DNA of 23,798 bases from Apostichopus californicus (GCA_020650975.1 JAIPMN010006099.1:1-23798), one strand, 5' to 3'; numbered from the stretch's first letter, positions 11,201 through 21,697 are shown. Notes: generated from the sequence alone by a model not told the origin. A program made the numbers and translations.

Positions 11201-13008
11201 AATCACAATATAGCTACATATGTTTGTACACTGTTAATCACTGAATTTACCAGCATTGCAAAAACTACTGCTTACATTTGGTTACCTTTACCACTTTACA
11301 TTGTCTAAATATGCATTTTAAATATGAATATGTAGTACTCAATATTCATTACTGAATATGAATATTCATGACATAATGTTATCATGCAATTACTTGCTTT
11401 ATTTCTGCTGTTTCTTAATTAAGCTTCTTTTCTGCTCTTTTAGGATTCAATGGCAATCTATGATTAATGGGCATTGTTGCAGAAATGACCATCTAAAATT
11501 TCAATGAAAATCAAGCTGCCCATTTGGAGATTAATAAGTGGGCTAAAAGCAGTTTGAAAATCAACTTTAGAAGCAAGTGGATTTTAAGGGGTTTGCAAAA
11601 GGGAACGTTTGGAAATGCATAACTTTGACAAAAGCATCATTTACTTTCATTTTGTTTTTGCTTCAAATTAGTTTGAAGACGAAACATTGTGCAAAATTAT
11701 AAAACACGACAATGTTATATGTAAAAGAAGCCAACACTTTTCAACAACAACAACAAAACAACACTAAATTTTTGCAGAATATTGCATGTTAAAATTGCCA
11801 AAAAAATAAAGCAAATCTTTTTGTTCTTATCAGCATTTTTACTTATGGTAAATTAACTGAACAGCTAAGCTATCTTGCCTAGATCTACAGTCGTCGATGG
11901 TAGGACGGAAAGCTGGTTTCAGAAACCTTCTGTAGTCATGTGACTATCGAAGTTTACCAGTTACCATCAACAAAGAGGACGGGAGTGGTTTAAACTCCAA
12001 CATGTTCTGAGAACTTGTTCGTTATAATAAATATTAAATATTTTTTTAATAAAAATTATTACAAAAAATATATATAAAAAAAAAAACGAGCCACGTAAAA
12101 AAAGTCATATGTATCACAAATGATTAATTTGTTTAAAATTTGATTAAATTGAAAATGAGCAACAGCAACAGCAAGTAAAAACAGTCTTCACCCTCACCTT
12201 CTCACCACCCACATATATAGAATTGGTTCAAATTTTACTTTACAAATTTTCAGTGGATAATTCTTGCCATACATTACAACAGGAAAAGAAGCAAATTAAG
12301 GATCAGAAAAAAATACAAAACCAAAAAAGCTACTATGATATGAACAACTAAGTAAAATTCAATCATAAAAATTATGTACAATTCCTTTTTTTAAAACTTT
12401 TTACAACAATATCAAGATGAAATGCAATACCTTTCAAAGTTGAAAATCAAACCAAGTGGCTGAAATCAGTTAATTAAAGATTGCTCTCCCTTGAGGCAAT
12501 CTTTCAACTTTTGACGTTGTTCTCCATAATTATTGCTGCCATTGTGTAGCCGATTGTAGTATAATACTAATACTTTGTGCATACAATTTTCATTATGTAT
12601 AAGTTAATATGCACAGAGGGTTGTAATTACGTAAAAATATGCACCAAAACACCACCCTCCTCTGCTGGAGAGGCACTACTACCCTGGTTGTTGAGAATGT
12701 GACACAGCTTACAGAATAAATATCTAGAGACACATGAATCATGTAAGCCAATCCACAGTAGGCAAGGTTAGACCCCAAGACTACCTGGAAACCTTCATGT
12801 GAACAGATACGGCATGTATGTACCACGTACTATATCCCAATATTGCAACATTCATACAATGTTCTGTATCGTTAACCGTGGCTCTTAGCCCTCTGCAGCT
12901 CTCACACTACAACACGTACCTTTCCTTGACAAATCTAACGAGTCTCCGTTCACCGTCACCGGGAGATCTCTGACGTGACATTCTAGCACATTGGCTGGAA
13001 ATCTCTGG
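8200..13008. other. AT-rich gene-poor stretch, possibly including a long ANKRD10 3' UTR
   Basis: No coding gene is seen on either strand. The stretch begins directly after the ANKRD10 stop and holds many A/T runs, a CAGA-type microsatellite (10270-10315) and AT palindromes (11340-11370). Minus-strand AATAAA hexamers sit at 11398-11403, 8303-8308 and 8236-8241. The last is followed on the minus strand by a T-rich tract (8150-8205). A TGTAAATA Pumilio-type word occurs on the minus strand at 10359-10366. How much is transcribed cannot be told from sequence. Confidence 0.45.
8236..8241 (-). terminator. Candidate distal poly(A) hexamer for ANKRD10 (AATAAA)
   Basis: Minus-strand AATAAA followed within about 30-80 nt by a long U-rich tract, the layout expected of a cleavage and polyadenylation region. 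A second AATAAA lies just before it (8303-8308). If used, the 3' UTR would be about 4.8 kb. A proximal alternative is 11398-11403. Confidence 0.25.
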
Positions 13009-13277
13009 TCAGAAGAAGTGACTGTAAGATTGTGTCTCATAGGCACTACTGCAGAGTTTTTCGTAGCCCTGTTGTGCGCGCAGGGCTGCCTGGTGTTCGA
13101 CAACACTAGAGGGGGTCAACATACCCTGTTGTTGCGCTGGTTGTAGGATAGAATTGTTGTTGTTGTTTTCTAGCAATGAGTCATGCAAGTGGTCTTCGGG
13201 TCTCTCTTTTTGACAGGCGAGTGAGATGAAGGTGTTCGATGAATCGGGGCCTATGTAACAAGCAAAGACACCACTCT
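13009..13277 (-). CDS. ANKRD10: ANKRD10 last coding exon
   Basis: Encodes residues 252-339 and the TGA stop (13009-13011). It has a five-Asn run from AAC/AAT codons, a Gln-rich stretch and the tail SSVVEHQAALRAQQGYEKL, which matches the family C-terminus. The acceptor has a long pyrimidine tract ending GATTATTACAG. The frame is open upstream of the acceptor, but that part is intronic in character. Confidence 0.85.
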
Positions 13278-16200
13278 CTGTAATAATCAAAGATGCAAAA
13301 TGAAAGGTCAGAGGTCGTTGTCGTCGGGGAGTCGCAGGAGCCACCAGATGTGTGACGGGATGGGAAAACGAATCAAAACGTTTTCAGGTACGATGGGACT
13401 GATACTGAGATTCTCTGCTATATCCTACAGACTTTTAAAACTAACAATCTACATTTGCAGAGAGAATTCTGTTGTGAACAAAAAACACTAGCTGGCTGAA
13501 ACGTTCTATGCAAATCATTTTTTTTGGTTAAGGTCATTGCTTATGATGTCACACAGTGCATTAAAAAATTACTAATTTCAGATACTGGCTGACAATGTGA
13601 AAAATTAAATGCCTGTTTTCACCAACTCGCATCCCGACCTGTTGATGTCACTGAAGAAGTAGAATGATAAACTAACCAAAAAGCATAATGGAAGATGCTC
13701 AATTACTAGTGGAATTTAATGTGATGGATGATAAGCATTCAACGTCGACTAAAAGAGGATTAATTGTTAATTTGCATAAGTCGCCTATCTTTATGCAGCA
13801 TGCAGTCAGTAATATGTAAATTAAATTCAATCTTTCCTATTTATATATACAACCCTTTGATAAGAGCACATACAGCAGATGATGAAAAAAATAAAAAATA
13901 AAAAAATAAATAAATAAACTTAAAACTGATCAAATTTTTTTTTGCAGCCCCTAACTTTCCATTTCACAATGGCATTCTTCAGCAAACCCCAAAAACGTAA
14001 AATCAAGAATTCCTGAATTGACTTAAAATGCACAGGGAGTTTTCTTGCTTGACCAATTTTTAAATTTTTCAATATTACCTGCATTGTGATTCCTTCAGCT
14101 GCATGTGGAATAGTGAAACCACAGAGGGGAATAACAAGACACTTATCTATACCTCCACCGTTACAAGGCTGTTTAGGGTCTCTTTATTCATGAAATTATT
14201 GTCATTTTAAAGTCATTAACATCCTTGCAGACAGGGTCAAAGTTTTAATGGTTGTCCAGGGTCGTCCGAGAAGACATAATTCCTGTTCGGATAGTCTTCC
14301 GGCGGACGACTTTGTAACATTTAACTAAAACAATAGGTAAAATGATAAATTGCTTTCACCCTTTTCACCCTCCATCACTTTGGAGGTACTTAAATGAAAC
14401 AACAATAGTGGTAGGCCTATGTACTACCTGCATGGGAGTTTAACTGGCCGAAAGCTGGTGTTCTATTCACCAAACCTACCTCATCTCTCCAACTGTGTCA
14501 CATATTGGCCATTCTTTGTTATTTTGCTACATTTTCACGGACGACCGAATTTGCTGTTCAGGTAACCAGAGAGTAAGAGCTCCGGTTATCCGAGGGACAA
14601 CCAGAAAATAATCCATAAAAATTTGCCCTGCTGGCAGATATGAAGTCTAACCAAAATTCAACAAATCAATCACAAAAATTTTACAAAGGTAGCCAAAAAA
14701 ACCCCCCATCCTCTTCTCTGCTGTTTTCACAGGTAACCAGAAGAGAATGTACCTCTGTTAAAACATGCTGTTAAAACATGCTTGTCTTTACATGAAATGA
14801 TGGGACTACCACTTGGACATGGGCGCGGGTCAAATAGACCAAATGTAGGTGGCACAATTGCCAGAGATTGTTACTGTGATTCCAGATTAAATGCTGTACC
14901 TATTTACTCTATAATAACAAACAAGGCACCAAAAATGTAATTTAGTATAAGAGACGAGCACATGTCAAGGTACATTAGCTCACCTTCATCATACTCTTAA
15001 CTTGTTGTAGTCATATTTAATTAATTTTGTGTGCAACAGGGAAAACCAGGAATAACACATTGGTGAATTCTCAATGGAGAATGAACCACGAATGAGCGAT
15101 GGAATTACAGAATTGGCCTTATCGATGCGATGCTCCGCTCACAAAGATGTCAAAAGACAGCGCATGTTTTTTTTGTTTCAAAAGGAATACCACATACATT
15201 TTTAAAAACCAGCACCTTAACTTTTTTTTACAGCTTTATCACTATCGTACAACTGCAGTAATCAGGAGAAGTTTTATAAACCATCTCTCAGGACCGATCT
15301 TAAATTACAAAAGGCTGGCACTTCCACTTAGGGTGTGGATCAGCCCGAGGCAAGCAATCTAATGTATTCGGCAACATAGGAAGACAGGTACCTCCGGAGG
15401 TCATCAGCGAGGGCCGAGCACGTTCTCTCGGGAGAGTTTCGTCGTTGAAGTCCATGGGGTAGTCTTGCCCCGACTGAGTAATTTCTGCTGAGAGTGAAGA
15501 TGATTCTCCCATCATTGGTTCTGAAATTAAAAAAAAATGGTAAAATATGTTTCCTATCAATGTACAGTGCTGTTAGATGCAATAACATTATATGGGCAAA
15601 TTGGTGCATGATTGTCACCGAATACAATTCTTGGCTTCCAAGCGGTGAAATACAACATGAGCATGAAAAAGCTGTCAGAGAAATTTGATGTTGTTACAAG
15701 CGTACCTACTGTAAGATATATGCATAGGGATAAATCTTTTCTTGATATTCATAATGTGGATATGTTATTAAATGAAGCATGGGTATGCATGCAGCATTCA
15801 ATTCATCTCTAAATGTGTCAAGTGCTACTGTACATAGCTAGGGGGAGTTGTAATCCCATAGTGTTTGAAACAAAGACCAATTAAGAGAACTAGTTGCTAT
15901 AAAGAATTCCCAAATGTGAAGGTGCAAATTATTTGTCTTGTGTATACATATTACTTGTCTGGTGTATGCACATCATATGTCTTGTATATGCACGTCATAT
16001 GTCCTGTGTATGTACACCATTTGTCTTGCTAAAACATCAATTGAATTTTGTATGCACACCATTTTTCTTATGTATGCACTATGCACATCATTTGTCTTGT
16101 GTATGCACATCATTTGTCTTATGTATGCACACCATTTGTCTCATGTATGCACATCATATTTCCTGTGTATGCACATCATATGTCTTGTGTATGCACATCA

Positions 16201-19200
16201 TTTGTCTCGTGTATGCACATCATTTGTCTTATGTATGCACACCATTTGTCTCATGTATGCACATCATATTTCCTGTGTATGCACATCATTTGTCTTGTGT
16301 ATGCACATCATATGTCTTGTGTATGCACATCATTTGTCTCGTGTATGCACATTATATGTCTTGTGTATGCACATCATATGTCTTGTATATGCACGTCATA
16401 TGTCTTGTGTATGCACGTCATTTGTGTTGTGCGAAGTAAAAAGATGGACGCTATGTCCACATACCAGATTACGTAAGCACTAAAGGACCCAAATAGTACA
16501 CACATTACTGTATCTTGATTCAACCACATATCTACAACCCTCACTATGGTCTCCCCACTGGACCATATTGTCTTCTGCGAACACTCATTACTGTTGCTCC
16601 CCCAATCTGCAATGGAAGTGTATATATTCTACTTGTCTCATCAACATAAACATACAGAGTCAGTAACTTACCAGAGACATCAAATTTGGCACGTTTGATC
16701 ATAGATGCATCTTCGTTGAATTGACCCCTCTTCCTAGAGGGTGGTTTGATTGGTGGACCCTCTGTGGTACTACAGACCATATCATTGTGTTCCTTTGGCT
16801 GGTACAGCTCCCCAGGGGTCTTACCCTCGTTATTGCACACACTGAATGGAAATCTGCAAGGACAATGTTATGTTAACATAGTTAATGTAAATTTCAAGCA
16901 CATAGGTGCAATCTTAACTTTCAAACTTTATTGATAGACTAGAGTTGGTTTAAGTTGACTTGACTGTTCATGAAGCTATGTCAGGAGATATCTTAAATCA
17001 TCAAATGTCTTAAGATTTAAATCTGACAGCAAACAGCACATTAACTTTATGTACAGCACCAATGTAATGCCTTGTTGTATGGAGCTATACACTAAATAAA
17101 TGCCAAAGTAAATGAAACCTTCTCTAAATATCCATGATCACATGACCACCTTTTTATTCAAAGAAATATGGATAGCTCGGTAGTTGGCAGTGCGCAAAGC
17201 ATGTAACTTCTGAGGTCACTAGTTAGATTCCAGTTCTAGCCTAAATTTTCTCTGCTCTTTTCCTTTTTTATAATTATTTCAGTCAGTTTTCCATTGCTAC
17301 ATTTTAACACTCATAAATACATTTTTTTGCTTCAGAGTAAAGTTATGAAGCAAGACCTGCAGGCTGCTACCTAACAAATACAACCAGAATGTTAACAGGG
17401 GCAGAGGTAATATGAAGTCGTTCTTTTAAAATATGGAATCTTTTAGGCAAATCACTTTCACAATCTTCATTCTCCATATTTGTACCCTGAATTATTTGAC
17501 ACAAGTTTGGCTTACTTGAAACAGCCTCCTTGAGTCCGCAGCAGTTGTAGACATTCCACGTGGCCCTGTCGAGCAGCTTTGTGGGCGGCTGTTTCACCGT
17601 GGATATCCTGCGATGGGAAACAAGGACTTTCAGGAGTTAAGCAAAATTCATGATGACCACCAAAACATGTCACAATATGTACCATGTTGCTATGGCAACA
17701 TTGCTTGACTTGGATCAAGACACTCCTTCGTGACAAGATTTACTGCGTGGTTTCGGTTTTGATATTAATTCTCCTGATTACCGTATGCAGCACATTAAAC
17801 TTGCCTGTAGCAATTTACAGCTACTGTATGTGGTGCCATGTTGTATATATGAATAATTTTATAATTATCTAAGGGCCACTGCCTTTTGACACAGAATATT
17901 ACATGATGTTATTTGAACGATTTTAAATCATTACTAGGGCATGGATGATTAGATGCACTTTAAACTGACTCAGACAAATTATTTGTACATTTTCTTTAAG
18001 TCTGACTATTTAAGGGGGTTGACCTGTAAAGCTGTAAGTTCAAAACATACAACAGAGGGGATGTATGTAAGAGAATGTTCAAACTTACACTGCCTACTTT
18101 AAACTGTATACTGTGGCTGATTAGACTGATTCCATACTGGTATATTAAATATTAAAACACAAATATTGAAATTTATTTATTTTACAGCTACTGTAAGTCT
18201 GTATGTGGTGCCATGCTGTATATATGAATAACTTTATTATAATTATCTAAAAGAGCAAACCACTGCCTTTTGACACAGAATAAATACATGCCCTTATTTG
18301 AACGGGATAACTTGTTACTAGAGCATGGATGATTAGATGCAATTTAAACTGCCTCAGACAAAATTATTTGTAAATTTTCTAATGCAAGTCTAAACATTTA
18401 AAGGGGGGGACCTGTAATTCCTGTAAAGCTGTACTTAAGTTATAAACATACAACAGAGAGAATGTATTTATATAGAATGTACACTGTCAGATTCATACAG
18501 TCTAGCTCATTCCATGGTGATATATTAAAATATTGTTATTCCTTGCACATGAATTTAATCAATTTATTGTACATTGTTATGTCATATAGAAGTAGGACTA
18601 ACTGATGAAGAACTATCATCTTCATATTTTTTTTTTTTTTTTTTTATGGCAAGAAACTTGAAGCCTGGCTTTTGCCAAATTTGATTCTCAGGGGGAGATC
18701 TTAATGATGGTGCTCACCTGGATATCCAGGGATACACCCTGTTGCAGGAGGAAGGACAGACAAGCTGAATGGCCTGCTTCTGCTGCTACATGGAGAGGCG
18801 TTTGGTGCTGTTGCTGAGTCGCGACATTCAAGTTCACTCCAACGCCCTGCAGGAGCATCAGACATTCGAGCTGTGGGAGGAGAGCAGAGAATATTAAACC
18901 ACATTTAATTAGGCCTGATATCTGTTTATGGTGCTTGTTACCGCAATATATATTACCAGGCCTCCCAGGAGACTGGATTTACATCTAATAGGGAATGCTT
19001 CAATTCAACAGCTCAATTAATGTAGTTGAATTATCATGTATTGTCGCACTCAACCATCTTCTTGCACAGTGTAACAACAGAGACGTAACGAGGAAACAAA
19101 CTTTTACAGCCCTGGCTATTTTATCACCGGTTTGATAAGAATGTGTCTTTGAGCAATCTTGCTTTTTGTAGCATTTAGTGCAACTGTACTACATGCAAAG

Positions 19201-21697
19201 AGGACCAAGATGTTCTGGGGGAGGAGGGGGAGGAAGTGGTGGAGCGAAGGACTGGTAATTTCAAGTAATCAGCTTGAGCCTTGAGGTACTGTATATTTTC
19301 TAGTAGACCTGCAAATATAGAACAGAGTGTTTGCAAGCTTTTCTTTTGGAGCTACAGTATCATGTTTACAAGTTTTTCAAGCTTTGACCTGCATTGAACT
19401 CAAAAGAACTATGACCTCCACAGGAAACGATAGGTTCTTGATATCAACAACATGGATCAACAAACTACATATGAAGTTCATCCAAAGCTTGATTTTAGGA
19501 GTTTATGTAGTTACAAAGTTTCAGCTTTTTGACCTCTACTGACCTTTGAGCTTCATAGAAAACAATGGGGAGGGGGGTCTTCTAAAGTGGTACACTTACA
19601 CAGTTTACCAAATACCAATTTACTGAACTCTTATTAACTTAATCCATCATGGAAATTGTAATCATCATGTTAACCAGCCAATCACATACACATTACACAT
19701 ACACACATGTGTGCACAAACCCACAAACACACAAACACAACACCACAATCAGATTTCTTTTGCATTCAGCAAGGAATCAAAACAGATCAAGTGATCTTTA
19801 ACCAAAGTAACAGAAGACAGTCAATAAGTGTGACATCATCATGACATCCATGCCCTTCTGTGAGGTCACTACTTGGCAATGAGCACTTAGAAGCAATGTT
19901 ACTATGTGACTCATCAGTTTCTTAAACAAGTTGGTGTTCCTTGTGGTTAGGAGACAACAAACAGATTATTGTGGGATTTTATCTGTGGAATTAGTGAAAA
20001 CTCTGAAACTGTGATGTAATATATTTGAGTAAGCAGTTACAGCAGTAGACTGCCTAAGCGGTCTTGTTGAGTGTTGTCTTAACTCAGGAAAGCAGAAATT
20101 CTATGCAGCAGTACAGTATCAATATTAGCCAAGAAGGTGATTGAGAAAGGAAGAAGAAGGGCAGAGATACTGACTCACTTATTATACTTCACAGCACTGG
20201 TCAAATATATAGGGACATGGGAGGGGGAAGGGACAGGGGATGGGGAAGGGACAGGGGAGGGGGAAGGGACAGGGGTGGGGGAAGGGAGATACTTTATTAC
20301 AGCACATGGTACCACCTGGATAAATGCTACAAATTAGTGCTACAAACTGGCCACTTCAGTGTTGAATGATCTACAAATGCAAGGACATATTGAACATAGA
20401 AATGTTGTAACATTGATGAAAAACTGTAAAAACATCCAGGCTGCTGAAAGTTGAAACGATGGCTGCCTGTATGTACAGTACTTCCATACAGAATAGTACA
20501 GTAATGCATTCAATTTCTACTTTACAAATTCAATGCAGTAAGCGAGCTAATAGGTACGGTTCCGACATCTAGGGAAATTTACGATTGCTTATTGTGCCGA
20601 CCAGATTTCAGGTTGCTACAGTAGATGGAAATTTAGCTACCACTGAAGTGTTTCAGTTTGCAAACTTGTGTATTCAGGAGACCAAATTTGGAAGCTTAGA
20701 AGCTGTCAAGTTTATAAGATTTCAGAATTCTCCCCATTGTATGACTTACAGCAAACAAGTAGGTCAACATTTCTGGGCATCCACAATTTATTGCAAGGCA
20801 AGGTTTTACTTAAGCTTGTTGAGGGTTACCCAGTCAAATTGAACTTGCTTTCAAGTTCATCCATATAACAGATTTGCTTTCAGTTTCAATGAGTACAACC
20901 TGGGCTTAATTGCTGTTCGATTGGAAGAACTTTTGGTTCTGGTGAGGATTAAAATACATTTATGTTAGTTTGTAGTATACATTCTGATATGTTTTTCATA
21001 TTTCTGAGTGTGCATGTTAGTGAATGTCTCCCCCCTCCTCCCCCACCCCCACACACTCATCTATAAACATTATGAAAAGTAGTGTGTGGCAGGTCATTAT
21101 CGTATTAGCCCAGGAAACTACAGAAATGTGGTAGATGGCTTACAGTAACAGCACATTTTCTTTACCTAGGCTTAACTGCATGCCATCATCTCCCCACCCC
21201 CCCCCACCCCTTCTCTTTTTCTCACGGTAGCCTATTTTTTCGATGCCATAAGATTTGTTTTTACCGATATGGCGATGTAGGTGTCGCTTAACTGTCCTTG
21301 TTTAGTACAATACAACTGCTGTAGGCACTAGGTTGAGCAGAGAGGGCCTTTAAACGAAACACAATCCGAAGCCTATCGTTAGGCCTAACCCTAGTACAAG
21401 TTACAATCCTAGCATGTTACATTGAATATTTCTAGCCTAATAGTAATACTGGTGTTAGAAATTCGTCGAAGATGATTATGACGGTATGAAGATGGTTATT
21501 ACCTGACCACGTTGAGCTGCATAATGTGCAGGTGTCCAACCACGAAAGGCGTCTTCTTCATACAGGTCAAATTTGCCGCTGTTGAGCAATTGAGACAAAG
21601 TGACCGATTCCCCATTGAAACATGCAAAATGAACAGGAAAACGTTCGCTAAGTCCAACACCGAAAATTACAGTTCCTTCTTTTCCAAATTCCCCCAT
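13009..21697 (-). CDS. ANKRD10: ANKRD10-like ankyrin repeat protein, six coding exons
   Basis: Coding exons are 21503-21697, 18718-18870, 17516-17607, 16672-16853, 15392-15520 and 13009-13277: 1020 nt, 339 residues (human about 420). Four ankyrin repeats span about residues 20-147. Recognisable cores are GWTPAHYAA, QTPLHVAAEAGH and GETAAHKAARQGHVECL, with a degenerate fifth at NNEGKTPGELY (154-164). A bipartite basic cluster, SRKRG and IKRAKF (186-204), matches the family's nuclear-signal region. Poly-Asn lies at 288-292. The tail SSVVEH (307-312) matches the human C-terminal NSVVEH. The start at 21697 has a strong context (AAAATGG). An upstream in-frame ATG at 21763 has a poor context and would add 22 residues. 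Ankyrin repeats bind proteins; the precise role of this family is poorly defined. The exon 5 to 6 junction uses a weak donor, and an unseen exon between them remains possible. Confidence 0.9.
13278..15391 (-). other. ANKRD10 intron 5
   Basis: This 2114-bp interval contains an A-rich simple repeat (13880-13920), the hairpin at 14261-14310 and GC-richer motifs around 14530-14610. I looked for the family's WVEDIGDN-type segment that precedes the C-terminal tail in vertebrates and did not see it, but a divergent extra exon is not excluded. Confidence 0.5.
14261..14310. repeat. GC-rich hairpin (imperfect inverted repeat)
   Basis: The left arm GTCGTCCGAGAAGAC (14261-14275) and right arm GTCTTCCGGCGGACGAC (14294-14310) pair through an 8-bp and a 6-bp stem with a short bulge and an 18-nt loop. 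The core CGGACGAC recurs at 14538-14545, and GGTTGTCC/GGACAACC pair at 14250-14257 and 14595-14602. This suggests an old inverted-repeat element of about 350 bp. Confidence 0.5.
15392..15520 (-). CDS. ANKRD10: ANKRD10 coding exon 5
   Basis: Encodes residues 209-250, low-complexity and Ser/Glu-rich. The acceptor TTTTTTTTTAATTTCAG|AA is strong. The donor GGAG|GTACCT is weak, but I saw no other GT in this frame with the phase (1) that exon 6 needs. Reading on would instead end at TAA near 15300. That intron-retained form would lack the conserved tail. Confidence 0.72.
15925..16432. repeat. 22-bp minisatellite with 110-bp higher-order repeat in ANKRD10 intron 4
   Basis: About 22 copies of a 22-bp unit: GTATGCACATCA followed by TTTGTCTTGT, with variants at a few positions. 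A five-unit block recurs at exactly 110 bp (16111 and 16221), a higher-order repeat. The unit has no stop in any plus frame, and 22 is not a multiple of 3. All three plus frames therefore stay open for 142-181 codons and read the same cyclic Cys/His-rich peptide. The minus strand has stops. There is no sign of a gene. Confidence 0.93.
16672..16853 (-). CDS. ANKRD10: ANKRD10 coding exon 4
   Basis: Encodes residues 148-207: the degenerate last ankyrin segment (NNEGKTPGELY), then the basic bipartite cluster R187-K-R and K200-R-A-K. The acceptor is TTGTCCTTGCAG|A and the donor TCTG|GTAAGT (phase 1). Confidence 0.88.
17170..17241 (+). repeat. tRNA-like sequence, probably a decayed tRNA-derived SINE head
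   Basis: GATAGCTCGGTAGTTGGCAG (from 17171) resembles a tRNA D-arm and pol III A box. GTTAGATTCCAG (17222-17233), about 35 nt later, resembles a B box (GGTTCGAATCC). The acceptor ends do not pair, so it is not a functional tRNA. A T-rich tail follows near 17258-17272. Confidence 0.45.
17516..17607 (-). CDS. ANKRD10: ANKRD10 coding exon 3
   Basis: Encodes residues 117-146, ankyrin repeat 4 (HGETAAHKAARQGHVECLQLL), equivalent to human EGETPIHKAARSGSLECI. The acceptor is TCCCATCGCAG|GAT and the donor TTCAA|GTAAGC. Codon 147 (Lys) is split. Confidence 0.92.
17814..18560. repeat. Head-to-tail tandem duplication of about 370 bp in ANKRD10 intron 2
   Basis: Copy A (about 17814-18180) and copy B (about 18181-18560) both start TTTACAGCTACTGTA. 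They share long blocks in the same order: TGCCTTTTGACACAGAATA, GCATGGATGATTAGATGCA, ATACAACAGAG and TATATTAAA. The offset is 367 bp at the left end and about 380 at the right because of indels. Divergence looks moderate, so it is not recent. Confidence 0.85.
18718..18870 (-). CDS. ANKRD10: ANKRD10 coding exon 2
   Basis: Encodes residues 66-116 in 51 whole codons. It completes repeat 2 (LECLMLLQ) and holds repeat 3 (QTPLHVAAEAGHSACLSFLL). The acceptor is CTCCTCCCACAG|CTC and the donor CAG|GTGAGC. Being phase 0 at both ends, it could be skipped without a frameshift. Confidence 0.93.
19352..19585. repeat. TGACCT-rich dispersed repeat, two diverged units, in ANKRD10 intron 1
   Basis: Two similar units start near 19352 and 19499 (spacing about 147 bp). 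Each runs from a TTACAA word through a T-rich AAGTTT stretch and GACCT to a GAAAAC/GGAAAC block and a G-rich or GGTTCTT end. Between them is ACATATGAAGTTCATCCAAA. The style matches TTTGACCT-rich dispersed repeats I associate with marine invertebrate genomes (from memory, not searched). Confidence 0.5.
19530..19545 (-). promoter_or_regulatory. Perfect DR4 nuclear-receptor type site
   Basis: The minus strand reads AGGTCA-GTAG-AGGTCA, two consensus half sites as a direct repeat with 4-bp spacing, the class bound by thyroid-hormone, LXR and related heterodimers with RXR. It lies inside the dispersed repeat in ANKRD10 intron 1, so it may be a repeat-borne motif without function. Confidence 0.4.
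19686..19745. repeat. CA-rich microsatellite
   Basis: An imperfect run of ACACA and CACAAA words with an internal ACACATGTGTGC palindrome. Confidence 0.75.
20212..20283. repeat. 18-bp G-rich minisatellite, four copies
   Basis: Four units of 18 bp, each GGGACAGGGGAGGGGGAA with one or two substitutions, at 20212, 20230, 20248 and 20266. Many G runs lie on the plus strand, so quadruplex formation is plausible. Since 18 is a multiple of 3, one plus frame reads a Gly-Thr-Gly-Glu repeat, with no evidence that it is translated. Confidence 0.9.
21503..21697 (-). CDS. ANKRD10: ANKRD10 coding exon 1
   Basis: Encodes residues 1-65: a short leader, then ankyrin repeat 1 (FPVHFACFNGE...) and the start of repeat 2 (GWTPAHYAAQRGQ). 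The donor is CAG|GTAATA (phase 0). The pairing EDAFRGWTPAHYAA with human EDSFYGWTPVHWAA is the strongest identity clue. Confidence 0.92.

Noticed and set aside
15494..15812. Plus-strand ORFs of 64 and 66 codons in ANKRD10 intron 4
   Set aside because: Partly antisense to exon 5, with no recognised domain or splice structure.
15925..16432. CRISPR array
   Set aside because: The 22-bp units are contiguous with no unique spacers, and the genome is eukaryotic.
15933..16483. Three overlapping plus-strand ORFs of 142-181 codons with Cys/His-rich repeats
   Set aside because: They are the same stop-free 22-bp minisatellite read in three frames; there is no domain, codon signal or flanking exon structure.
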